Positions 45,083 to 53,230 of a stretch of DNA of 64,000 nt are shown here, piece by piece. Source of the stretch: CALLPQ01 sp038531745 (GTDB lineage Bacteria; Pseudomonadota; Alphaproteobacteria; Caulobacterales; Parvularculaceae). The position numbers were made by a program, and so were the translations under genes. The stretch spans positions 1 through 64,000 of the forward strand of contig JBCBBJ010000012.1 in assembly GCA_038531745.1 (NCBI GenBank). Reading direction: 5' to 3'. The notes below the pieces were generated by a model. The model ran no database searches. It worked only from the letters and a program-made list of their open reading frames with translations, and had not been told where the DNA came from. Each line of letters opens with the position of its first letter. The stretch's first letter is position 1.

Positions 45083-45179
45083 TCACGCCCCCCGTGACAG
45101 GACCTGCGCCACCGCGTATGACCGAAAGTCGCGTGAATAGGCGCGCGACAGGGTTCGCAAAGGGAAAGGCCCGATTGCA

Positions 45180-45968
45180 ATGTTACTGGCCATCGATGTG
45201 GGCAACACCAATTCCGTATTCGCCCTTTTTGACGGCGACGACGCCAATGCCCAGTGGCGCACCTCCACATCGAGCCAGCGTACCGCTGATGAATATGCTG
45301 TGTGGCTGGCGCAATTGCTGCAACTTTCCGGGCGGACCTTTGCCGACATCGAAGAATGCCTGATCTCCACCGTGGTACCGCAATCGCTGTTTCACTTGCG
45401 CAATCTATCGCGCCGGTATTTTGGTGTTGAGCCATTTGTGGCCACATCAGATACCGTGCCGGGAATTGAGGTGCGTATTCCCAAACCGTCTGAAGCCGGG
45501 GCCGACCGTCTCGTCAATGCGGTGGGCGCGTTTACTCTTTACGGCAAAAAAACGGGCACACCCCTCGTGGTGATCGACAGCGGCACCGCAACGAATTTTG
45601 ATATCGTAGGCCGCGACGGCGCGTTTGAGGGCGGTGTGATCGCGCCGGGCATCAACCTTTCCATGCAAGCGTTACATAATGCGGCGGCCCTCCTGCCCCG
45701 AATTGCCATCGAGCAGCCCGGCCAGATCATCGGCAAAGATACTGTTGGCGCCATGCAGACAGGTGTCTTCTGGGGGTATGTGGACCTGATCGAGGGGTTG
45801 ACCCGGCGCATTATCGAGGAATATGGCGCGCCAATGACCGTTATCGCCACGGGCGGCGTATCGTCTTTATTCGAGGGGGCGCTGGCTTGTGTGGATCATT
45901 ATGATACCGAGCTGACGATCCATGGGCTCCGGGAGATTTCCCGGCGGCGCAATAAAATCGCTGGCTGA
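45180..45968 (+). CDS. coaX: Type III pantothenate kinase
   Basis: Phosphorylates pantothenate, the first step of coenzyme A synthesis. It has 262 residues of the ASKHA fold. The first phosphate-binding motif is MLLAIDVGNTNSVFALFDG; later ones are GADRLVNAVGA and VIDSGTATNFDIV. AAAGG lies about ten bases before the ATG. It sits between birA and the RNase J gene, the usual alphaproteobacterial order. Confidence 0.95.
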   Translation: MLLAIDVGNTNSVFALFDGDDANAQWRTSTSSQRTADEYAVWLAQLLQLSGRTFADIEECLISTVVPQSLFHLRNLSRRYFGVEPFVATSDTVPGIEVRIPKPSEAGADRLVNAVGAFTLYGKKTGTPLVVIDSGTATNFDIVGRDGAFEGGVIAPGINLSMQALHNAAALLPRIAIEQPGQIIGKDTVGAMQTGVFWGYVDLIEGLTRRIIEEYGAPMTVIATGGVSSLFEGALACVDHYDTELTIHGLREISRRRNKIAG

Positions 45969-46061
45969 CGCCGCATGGGCACCCGCGCCGCGCGGCCGCC
46001 CCGCCAATCGACAGCATGACGGGCCACGCCAATTCGGGCGCGAGGCCCTTGAGGAGGCTCA

Positions 46062-47729
46062 ATGGCCGAACAGGATCTTGTCTTCTTGCCGCTTGGCGGC
46101 TCAGGCGAAATCGGCATGAATATGAACCTTTACGGTCTTGGCCATGGCGAAGCGCGCGAATGGTTGATGATCGATTGCGGGGTCATGTTTGGTGACCATC
46201 GCTCCCCCGGGATTGACCTGATCTGTCCCGATATCGACTATATTCTGGGGTATAAAGACAATATTGCAGGCCTTGTGCTGACCCATGGGCATGAAGACCA
46301 TATTGGCGCTGTTGCCCTCCTTGCCCCGCTTCTCGGCTGCCCGATTTATGCAACCGCCTTCACTGCCGCCCTGATCCGGCGCAAATTTGACGACCGCAAC
46401 GAGGATATGAGCGCCCTCACCATTCTTGAGATGGGCGAGCGGTTTCAGATTGGTGATTTTGATCTGGAACTTGTAACGCTTACCCACTCCATCCCAGAGC
46501 CGAGCGGCGTGATCATCCGTACACCGCTTGGCACGGTGCTCCACACCGGCGACTGGAAAATCGATACGGACCCGGCCCTCGGGCCTCGAACCGATGCGGC
46601 AAAACTGACCCAATTGGGTGATGACGGTCTGCTCGCCATGATCTGCGATTCCACCAATGTGCTTTCAAAAGGCGAATCCGGGTCCGAGGCCACGGTCCGC
46701 GAGCACCTGAAACGCGTCATTGCCGACCAGCGGGGCCGCGTTGCCGTCACAACCTTTGCGTCCAATGTGGGGCGTGTGGTTTCCATTTGTGAGGCCGCGC
46801 GCGCCGTTGATCGATCAGTATGCCTTCTCGGGCGCTCTATGCTTAAGCTTGTGGATGCCGCACGCGAGGCCGGTATCCTGCCCGATGGCTTGACCTTTGT
46901 GAGCCCGGAAGAGGCTGGCTTTATCCCGCGCGAGCATGTGCTTTATCTATGCACAGGCAGTCAGGGGGAGCCCCGGGCGGCCCTTGGCCGGATCGCCCGT
47001 GACGATCACCGCGATCTTGTTCTTTCCACCGGTGACACGGTGATCTTCTCCTCTAAGATTATTCCGGGCAATGAACGCGATATCTTCAATTTGCAAAATG
47101 AGCTTGTTGACCTTGGCATCCATATCATCACCGAAAAAGATGAACCCATCCACGTATCCGGTCATCCTTGTCAGGATGAATTGGCGCAAATGTATCAGTG
47201 GGCGCGCCCTCGCTATGGCATACCGGTCCATGGGGAGGCACGCCATCTAGAGGCGCATGCGCAATTTGCCCTTGAGCATGGGGCCGAACAAAGCATCTCC
47301 CCGCGCAATGGCGATCTGATCCGTCTTGCCCCTGGTCCTCTTAAACGCCTCGACGCGGTTCCCGCCGGACGCATGACCCTTGATGGAGATTTACTCATGC
47401 CCATGGGGGCACGGCCGGTACGCGAACGCAAGAAACTGACCTGGGCCGGGGCGTGTGTTGCCTCGCTTGTGTTTCACAAAAACTCAACCCTCGCCGCTGT
47501 GCCCGGCATCGCCCTGTTTGGCGCCCCCGATGAGGGGGATGAAGGGATGAAACTACACCCGGAGATCATAGAAGAAATCACAGCGTGCATTCAGGATATG
47601 GCGCCGAAATCGCGCCTTGATGATGATGCAGTGACCATGGTTACCAAACGGGCTATCCGCGATGTGACAACGGATCTGTGGGGCAAACGCCCGGTCATTG
47701 ATGTTTTGATCCACCGGATAAAATCATGA
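46062..47729 (+). CDS. rnj: Ribonuclease J
   Basis: A metallo-beta-lactamase/beta-CASP ribonuclease with endo- and 5' exonuclease activity in mRNA decay and rRNA maturation. It has 555 residues. The zinc motif HxHxDH is HGHEDH at 75-80. The beta-CASP region includes VTTFASNVGRVVSI and LCTGSQGEPRAAL, with HVSGHPCQDEL later. GAGGAGG lies four bases before the ATG. Its stop overlaps the start of the DUF1467 gene (ATGA). Confidence 0.95.
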   Translation: MAEQDLVFLPLGGSGEIGMNMNLYGLGHGEAREWLMIDCGVMFGDHRSPGIDLICPDIDYILGYKDNIAGLVLTHGHEDHIGAVALLAPLLGCPIYATAFTAALIRRKFDDRNEDMSALTILEMGERFQIGDFDLELVTLTHSIPEPSGVIIRTPLGTVLHTGDWKIDTDPALGPRTDAAKLTQLGDDGLLAMICDSTNVLSKGESGSEATVREHLKRVIADQRGRVAVTTFASNVGRVVSICEAARAVDRSVCLLGRSMLKLVDAAREAGILPDGLTFVSPEEAGFIPREHVLYLCTGSQGEPRAALGRIARDDHRDLVLSTGDTVIFSSKIIPGNERDIFNLQNELVDLGIHIITEKDEPIHVSGHPCQDELAQMYQWARPRYGIPVHGEARHLEAHAQFALEHGAEQSISPRNGDLIRLAPGPLKRLDAVPAGRMTLDGDLLMPMGARPVRERKKLTWAGACVASLVFHKNSTLAAVPGIALFGAPDEGDEGMKLHPEIIEEITACIQDMAPKSRLDDDAVTMVTKRAIRDVTTDLWGKRPVIDVLIHRIKS

Positions 47730-47971
47730 GTCCCATTGGCATACTGATTATTTATATCCTGTGGTGGTGGCTGACTTTTTTCGCTGTTTTACCTTTTGGG
47801 GTCAAATCACGCTGGGAAAGCGACGATGACGGTGTCACAGGCGCCGAACCGGGCGCCCCATCCGCCCCCATGCTAAAACGCAAACTCCTGCAAACCAGCG
47901 TCATCGCGCTTATCCTTTCTATAATCACGATACTGATCATTGTGAGTGGTATTATACAGTACCGCGACTAA
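47726..47971 (+). CDS. DUF1467 family membrane protein, 81 aa
   Basis: A small inner-membrane protein of the alphaproteobacterial DUF1467 family. Two helices (about 4-25 and 54-77) flank a short polar loop. The signature WWWLTFFAVLPFGVKSRWE ends the first helix. It overlaps rnj by four bases, as in many relatives, and is therefore translationally coupled. Function unknown. Confidence 0.93.
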   Translation: MSPIGILIIYILWWWLTFFAVLPFGVKSRWESDDDGVTGAEPGAPSAPMLKRKLLQTSVIALILSIITILIIVSGIIQYRD

Positions 47972-48121
47972 TTTTGATTTTTTTTCTTGCAGATTTTTGT
48001 CTTATTGTGTATCCTCTCTCTCGTGGACGACCTGTCTGCCTATCCAAATTCATTTAGATGCTAACTACGTGCGCGTGACCTGTTTAGGGTTTTCTGTTCG
48101 GTTAGCATTGGCAAAACTGCT
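47972..48121. other. AT-richer spacer with an inverted repeat, no gene seen
   Basis: This stretch is poorer in GC than its surroundings. ATGCTAAC (48058-48065) is repeated inverted as GTTAGCAT (48101-48108). It adjoins the palindromic element that begins at 48122. I see no open frame worth calling. Confidence 0.45.
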
Positions 48122-48264
48122 TAGAGTCTAACCGAAAAATCGGTTTCGTCTGGCGAAAACGTATTTTCTAAAAACCGGCGCGAAGCGTACATAAGTACGT
48201 GAGCAGCGGAAGCGCAAAAAACGCGTTTGCAGACGACGAAAATAGATTTTTCGGTTGGGCTCTG
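48122..48264. repeat. Long imperfect palindromic element
   Basis: About 140 bases form one long imperfect inverted repeat. The outer arms pair AACCGAAAAAT (48129-48139) with its reverse complement at 48246-48256. The middle is CGTAC-ATAA-GTACG (48186-48199). One arm recurs as a 41-base identical copy at 38852-38892. The unit looks like a non-autonomous, hairpin-forming repeat. Reading through it yields spurious protein ends such as FSSSANAFFALPLLTYL on the minus strand. Confidence 0.8.
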
Positions 48265-48597
48265 CGTTGGATGGCTCTCCCGATGACATCGTCCTTAGAG
48301 ATAGCCGCCAGCGTGCGGTGATCCCGCGGGCCGGTTAGGGTGCTGAGACGCCGCCACCCCTGCCGCGCCTTAATGCGTGTCATGTTGCTTGTGCCGGGAT
48401 GCTGGAATATCCGGATAGCACTGCCGGGTTGCGCCCCGTGACGATGTCCGTCATGCAACACAGGATTTGCGGGGGCTGGCCCAAAATGATGTCGACGGTG
48501 AACCCATGTGTCTATCGGGGTTTTTGCGTGCGTGTACCATTGGCACCGCGTGCCAACCGAAAAAGCTGATCGTCTGTATACAAATAAGAGGACAACC
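48265..48597 (+). other. Upstream region of mgtE, possible structured leader
   Basis: No gene is convincing here. One hairpin stands out: GTTGC (48428-48432) with GCAAC (48555 minus 100, that is 48455-48459) enclosing TGACG/CGTCA at 48439-48443 and 48449-48453. It could be part of an mgtE leader, but I could not match it to a known magnesium riboswitch. A minus-strand frame across the region ends in the palindromic repeat and is probably spurious. Confidence 0.35.
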
Positions 48598-50154
48598 ATG
48601 ACCGCGCCACCGCCCGCAACGCAAGACAAGACGCCGCCGGCAGATGAAGAAGGTACCGCCCTGGCCGAGGCGGCACGAAATACCGTTGCCACCATTGTCG
48701 AACGGGGTATCGAAGGGGGTGCCGAAACCGGTGATGTCACCGATGATGAGGCGGCACAAACACCGTTTTCTGACGACCAGACCCTGACGCCCGATTTTGT
48801 CAATCAGGTGCTGGAGGCCATGGAAAGTACGGACGAAGCCACGGCCCGTGCGCTTTACGAAAGCCTTCACCCGGCCGACCGTGCTGACTTTTTCGGCATC
48901 ATCAGCGATGACCAGCGGAGCCAGCTCATCGACCTGTTGGGCGGCGAAGTTGATGCGGGCACCCTCGCCGAGCTTGAAGACGATATCCGGGCCGATGTTG
49001 TCGATGAACTGACGCCGGAAGTCATTGCCGAGGCGGTTACCGAACTCGATACCGATGATGCGGCTTATGTTCTGGGTGAGGTTGATGCAGAAAAACGCGC
49101 GCAGATCCTTGCTGAAGTCCCGGTTGGTGACCGGATCGCGCTGCGCACGGCCCTTGAATATGCCGAGGAAACAGCCGGCCGTCTGATGCAGCGCGACGTG
49201 TTCGCCTCCCCGGCCTATTGGACCGTGGGGCAAATTATTGACCGTCTGCGGGCGGAGGAAGACCTGCCCGATAAATTCTATGAGGTCTTTGTGATTGACC
49301 CAATGTTCCGCCCGCTCGGCTGTGTGCCCCTGGCACGGCTGATCAAGGCCCCGCGGGAGATCAACATCAAAACGCTCATGGAAGAAAATGTCCGCCAGGT
49401 GCCGGTAACCATGGACCAGGAAGAGGTCGCCTATATTTTTGAGCAGTATAATCTGATCTCAGCCCCCGTGATCGACGAAAATGAACGGCTGGTGGGCATG
49501 ATCACTGTTGATGACGTGGTGGAGATCATTCACGCCGAATCAAATGAGGACATGTTGGCGCTCGCCGGGGTTGAGGGCGATTCAGGCCTCTCGGACACCG
49601 TATTAGAAACCGTCCGCTCACGGATATCCTGGCTAGGAATCAATCTTTTTACGGCGATCCTCGCCTCCCTCGTGATCTGGCCTTTTAGCGAAACGATCGC
49701 GGCCTTTGTGCCGCTTGCTGTTCTCATGCCCATCGTTGCCAGCATGGGCGGTAATGCGGGCACCCAAACCCTCACCGTTGCCGTGCGCTCGCTCGCCACG
49801 AAAGACATCACGGCCACAAACACAGCGCGCATCGTCTGGCGCGAGGCGCAGGTGGGTCTTCTCAACGGGATTGTCTTCGCCGTCATCATGGGCGGACTCG
49901 CGGCCACATGGCATCATTTGACGGTTGAACCCGACACGCTGACCTCAACCCTCCTTGGTACTGTCGTTGCCATCGCAATGGTCATCAATTTGCTGGCCGC
50001 GGGGCTCGCTGGCATCCTGATCCCTATCTGGCTGCAGCGGATTGGCCAGGACCCGGCGGTCTCCTCAGCAGTCTTTGTGACAACAGTGACCGATATCCTG
50101 GGGTTCTTCGTGTTTTTAGGCCTGGCGTCGATCTTACTGGTCGCCGTTTTGTAG
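48598..50154 (+). CDS. mgtE: Magnesium transporter MgtE
   Basis: A magnesium-selective channel of the inner membrane, 518 residues. After a disordered N-terminus of about 60 residues come the helical N domain (FVNQVLEAMESTDEATARAL), two CBS domains (about 190-310, with LPDKFYEVFVIDP and GMITVDDVVEIIH) and five C-terminal membrane helices containing PIVASMGGNAGTQTLTV, the selectivity region. The ATG has GAGG seven bases upstream; an earlier ATG at 48508 is not supported. Gating by cytosolic magnesium is expected from the intact N and CBS domains. Confidence 0.95.
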   Translation: MTAPPPATQDKTPPADEEGTALAEAARNTVATIVERGIEGGAETGDVTDDEAAQTPFSDDQTLTPDFVNQVLEAMESTDEATARALYESLHPADRADFFGIISDDQRSQLIDLLGGEVDAGTLAELEDDIRADVVDELTPEVIAEAVTELDTDDAAYVLGEVDAEKRAQILAEVPVGDRIALRTALEYAEETAGRLMQRDVFASPAYWTVGQIIDRLRAEEDLPDKFYEVFVIDPMFRPLGCVPLARLIKAPREINIKTLMEENVRQVPVTMDQEEVAYIFEQYNLISAPVIDENERLVGMITVDDVVEIIHAESNEDMLALAGVEGDSGLSDTVLETVRSRISWLGINLFTAILASLVIWPFSETIAAFVPLAVLMPIVASMGGNAGTQTLTVAVRSLATKDITATNTARIVWREAQVGLLNGIVFAVIMGGLAATWHHLTVEPDTLTSTLLGTVVAIAMVINLLAAGLAGILIPIWLQRIGQDPAVSSAVFVTTVTDILGFFVFLGLASILLVAVL

Positions 50155-50482
50155 CGCGTAACCGATGTGGTTTCCGCTAAAATACACCCGTGACGGTGCA
50201 GCGCCTACCCATGAATTCTGGTGCTGATCCCCAATCCCCGCTTCCCCGTGGCTTGACCACGGGATCGATGACGTCGACCCCAAGGTGATCTATTTATCGC
50301 CCTCAGTAGGCGGATCATCCTGGACCCCGCGATCAAGTCGCGGGGAGACGGCTGGGAGATTTGAGAGTAAAGACGTCCGCGCATTCCAAGGGCAGCGCTG
50401 CGCTCGCCCCGAACCATCGATTTTAATAAGTGGCCCGTCCCCACATCTAGACAACGAGAAGCTGACAAGCCCCCCCAGCCGT
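50155..50482. repeat. REP-like inverted pair between mgtE and ilvN
   Basis: Two palindromes of the family seen at 5730 lie head to head: CCCGTGG/CCACGGG at 50245-50263 and CCCCGCGA/TCGCGGGG at 50325-50345. About 60 bases separate them, and that inner stretch matches 38949-38990. They occupy the gap between the convergent mgtE and ilvN genes and may act as a transcription barrier. The rest of the gap shows no gene. Confidence 0.8.
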
Positions 50483-51079
50483 TCAATCCCCGCGGCGGCG
50501 GATGTCGCCGATGCCTTCCTCTTGCCCGCGGCGAATGGCGAGCGACCCGGTGCGGGAGATTTCGGTCAACCCCAGCGGCACCATCAATTCGCGGAAAGCG
50601 TCAACTTTGGCTTTATCACCGGTCAGTTCAAAAACCAGTGAAGCCGTGGATACGTCAATCGTACGGGCCCGGAAGATATCAGCAAGACGCATGGCCTCAA
50701 CGCGGCGCTCACCCTCGCTGATGATCTTGAAAAGCCCCATTTCCCGCTCGATGGCGTTGGGGTTATCGGTTACATTCCCCACACGCCGCACGGGCACCAG
50801 CCGGTTCAGCTGCAACTCGATCTGTTCCAAGGTGGAGCGGGTACCCGACGTCACGATGGTAATCCGTGAGCGGTGTTTTTCGATATCCGTTTCCGCAACA
50901 GTCAGGCTTTCGATATTGTAGCCACGTGCCGAAAACAGCCCCACAACACGGGCAAGGACACCGGGCTCATTGTCGACGATGCAGGCAATCGTGTGGCTTT
51001 CCACCGCCTCTTCCACCGGCGGGGCGGCATAAACCGAGCCAGATCTTGCCGGAACATCGACTTTTGCATCATCGGCCAT
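50483..51079 (-). CDS. ilvN: Acetolactate synthase small subunit
   Basis: The regulatory subunit of acetohydroxyacid synthase, which confers valine feedback inhibition. It has 198 residues. The N-terminal ACT domain (about 28-100) reads HTIACIVDNEPGVLARVVGL followed by FSARGYNIESLTV, and the C-terminal domain contains DVSTASLVFELTG. The first 25 residues are an unconserved extension. Its ATG shares one base with the ilvB stop, so the two genes are translationally coupled. Confidence 0.96.
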   Translation of the reverse strand: MADDAKVDVPARSGSVYAAPPVEEAVESHTIACIVDNEPGVLARVVGLFSARGYNIESLTVAETDIEKHRSRITIVTSGTRSTLEQIELQLNRLVPVRRVGNVTDNPNAIEREMGLFKIISEGERRVEAMRLADIFRARTIDVSTASLVFELTGDKAKVDAFRELMVPLGLTEISRTGSLAIRRGQEEGIGDIRRRGD

Positions 51080-52917
51080 CAGACGAGTTTCCTTCCCGCT
51101 GCGTCAATTTCATCGCCTGTAACTCTTGACGTATTGAGGAGCATTTCGTTGTGGGCCTTGCCCGATGGGATCATGGGGAAGCAGTTTTCTTCCTTTGTCA
51201 CGCGGCAATCGAACAGAACCGGGCCGTCATAGGCGATCATCTCTTCAATTTTCGCATCAAGCTCTGCGGGCGTCTGGGCGCGCAAACCAAGACAGCCAAA
51301 GGCCTCGGCCATCTTCACAAAGTCGGGCAACGCATCGGAGTAGGAATGGGAGTATCGTCCCCCATGGAGAAGCTCCTGCCACTGACGGACCATGCCCATA
51401 TACTCATTATTCAGGATAAAAATCTTGATGGGCAGGCAATGTTGTACTGCCGATGACATTTCCTGCATGGTCATCTGCACCGATGCTTCGCCGGCAATAT
51501 CAATGACGAGGGCATTCCGGTGCGCCGCCTGTACGCCAAGTGCAGCGGGCAGACCATACCCCATGGTGCCGAGACCACCGGAGGTCATCCACCGGTTGGG
51601 TTTATCGAAATGATAGTGTTGGGCTGCCCACATCTGATGCTGGCCAACCTCTGTGGTAATATAGGTATCACGGTTTTTCGTCAGCTCATAAAGCCGCTCA
51701 ATGGCGTATTGCGGTTTAATGGCGGTCTCACTTTTTTCATAGGCAAAAGACCGAACAGTTCGCCATTCCTCAATTTGCTCTTTCCACGGATTGATGTCTG
51801 CGCGGCGGCTAATGCTGTTTTGGGTCACGTGCTCCCATGCCACCAAAAGATCGCGTAAGGCATGGCCGCAATCACCGATGATGCCCACATCGACGCGCAC
51901 ATTTTTATTGATTGATGACGGATCAATATCGATATGGATCTTGCGGCTTGCCGGAGAAAACCCATCAAGCCGCCCGGTGATGCGGTCGTCAAAACGCGCG
52001 CCCACACAGATCATCAAGTCACAATCATGCATGGCGTTGTTTGCTTCAAACGAGCCATGCATGCCAAGCATGCCAAGCCATTGCGGGTCAGGCGCGGGAT
52101 AGGACCCTAATCCCATGAGCGTTGAGGTGACCGGGAACCCCGTGGCCGCCACCAGCGCGCGCAGGGCCGCCACCGCATCTGGCCCGGAATTGATGACCCC
52201 GCCACCGGTATAGAAAACCGGGCGGCTTGCGGTCGCCATCATTTTTGCCGCCGTGGCAATATCGTACGGACTGGCGTCAACACGGGGGTGATAAGTGCGG
52301 TGCGCCACATGGGGGCCCGGTGCCTCATACGGACAATCATTAAACTGAATATCCTTTGGGATATCAATTACTACCGGCCCCGGGCGGCCATGGGTCGCCA
52401 CATAGAATGCTTCATGGAGGCTATGGGCGAGGCTTTCTTCTTCCGAAATCAGATAATTGTGTTTTGAGCAACAGCGGGTGATGCCAATGGTGTCACATTC
52501 CTGAAACGCGTCGGTGCCAATCAAAGGGCGCGGCACCTGACCAGTGATCACCACCAGCGGGATGGAATCAAGCATGGCATCGGCAATTCCCGTGACCGCA
52601 TTGGTTGCCCCCGGCCCCGACGTGACCAGCACGACACCGGGCTTACCGGTGGACCGGGCGTAGCCCTCGGCGGCATGGGCCGCGCCCTGTTCATGGCGCA
52701 TCAAAATATGCTGGATTTTATCCTGCTGGAACAAGGCATCATAAATCGGCAGAACCGCGCCGCCGGGATAGCCAAAAATCGTATCCACACCATTTTCCAC
52801 CAGCGCTTTGAGCACCACTTGCGCGCCGGACATCATGATCGGCGCCGACGTTTCGGCGCCATCGCCCGTATTGCTCAGGGTTGCGGTTTTGGGGGGTGAC
52901 GTTGCCAGAGCGCTCAT
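51079..52917 (-). CDS. ilvB: Acetolactate synthase large subunit
   Basis: The thiamine-diphosphate catalytic subunit that makes acetolactate or acetohydroxybutyrate for branched-chain amino acids. It has 612 residues. The FAD/ThDP-enzyme motifs include GYPGGAVLPIYDAL with the following catalytic Glu in RHEQGAAHAAEGYAR, and GEASVQMTMQEMSS plus NNEYMGMVRQW in the ThDP-binding domain. The ATG at 52917 has AGGAG nine bases upstream; a TTG two codons earlier is the alternative. A leader peptide and terminator-like element lie 120-220 bases upstream. Confidence 0.96.
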   Translation of the reverse strand: MSALATSPPKTATLSNTGDGAETSAPIMMSGAQVVLKALVENGVDTIFGYPGGAVLPIYDALFQQDKIQHILMRHEQGAAHAAEGYARSTGKPGVVLVTSGPGATNAVTGIADAMLDSIPLVVITGQVPRPLIGTDAFQECDTIGITRCCSKHNYLISEEESLAHSLHEAFYVATHGRPGPVVIDIPKDIQFNDCPYEAPGPHVAHRTYHPRVDASPYDIATAAKMMATASRPVFYTGGGVINSGPDAVAALRALVAATGFPVTSTLMGLGSYPAPDPQWLGMLGMHGSFEANNAMHDCDLMICVGARFDDRITGRLDGFSPASRKIHIDIDPSSINKNVRVDVGIIGDCGHALRDLLVAWEHVTQNSISRRADINPWKEQIEEWRTVRSFAYEKSETAIKPQYAIERLYELTKNRDTYITTEVGQHQMWAAQHYHFDKPNRWMTSGGLGTMGYGLPAALGVQAAHRNALVIDIAGEASVQMTMQEMSSAVQHCLPIKIFILNNEYMGMVRQWQELLHGGRYSHSYSDALPDFVKMAEAFGCLGLRAQTPAELDAKIEEMIAYDGPVLFDCRVTKEENCFPMIPSGKAHNEMLLNTSRVTGDEIDAAGRKLV

Positions 52918-53038
52918 GCTCAATTTCTCCTGTTCGGCGAACTCATTTTTGCAAGTGCATCGCCAATAGTATGGTTAAGGCCCGTTAAATTTTCGTCTGC
53001 GTTCGGCCATGCTTTGCGGCCAATGGAAAAGCGCGCAC

Positions 53039-53061
53039 AAAAAAAGGCCCCCGCAGAGACC
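53039..53061 (-). terminator. Terminator-like element in the ilvB leader
   Basis: Read on the minus strand, a GC-rich segment (GGTC...GGGGGCC) ends in seven T, 120 bases before ilvB. The local stem is short (about four pairs with one wobble), so it is not a strong terminator alone. Upstream, GCCGATGAC inside the leader peptide can pair with GTCGTCGGC just after it, over nine pairs. This fits a competing-hairpin attenuator. Confidence 0.5.
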
Positions 53062-53091
53062 CGAAATGCCGACGACCGTGTCCTGAACTCA

Positions 53092-53139
53092 TCAGAACCC
53101 GTCATCGGCGGTCATCACCACAAGACTAGAATTGGTCAC
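53092..53139 (-). CDS. Putative ilvB leader peptide, 15 aa
   Basis: A GTG-started frame with GGAG eight bases upstream encodes MTNSSLVVMTADDGF and stops. It contains Leu-Val-Val in sequence, the end products of the pathway, as expected of a branched-chain attenuator peptide. It lies between a promoter-like sequence (53166-53193) and a T-run preceded by GC-rich sequence. The reading frame is too short to prove coding by itself. Position and codons are the evidence. Confidence 0.6.
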   Translation of the reverse strand: MTNSSLVVMTADDGF

Positions 53140-53165
53140 GATATCATCTCCTCACGCCATAAAAC

Positions 53166-53193
53166 TCTATGGCACCGACTGCGCTCAAGTCAA
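53166..53193 (-). promoter_or_regulatory. Promoter-like sequence of ilvBN
   Basis: On the minus strand TTGACT (53188-53193) is followed 16 bases later by CATAGA (53166-53171), or by ATAGAG with a 17-base spacer. It would start transcription about 20 bases before the leader peptide. Confidence 0.5.
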
Positions 53194-53230
53194 GATTACG
53201 AGAACGGTAGGCTTGCCGCCCCCGATCCCT

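Noticed and set aside
48320..48360. CTGAGA word suggesting a thiamine riboswitch
   Set aside because: The rest of the conserved TPP core is absent, and the downstream gene is a magnesium transporter.
48168..48803. Minus-strand frame ending FSSSANAFFALPLLTYL
   Set aside because: Its end is the palindromic repeat and its beginning is antisense to mgtE. Such endings are typical of repeats read as protein.
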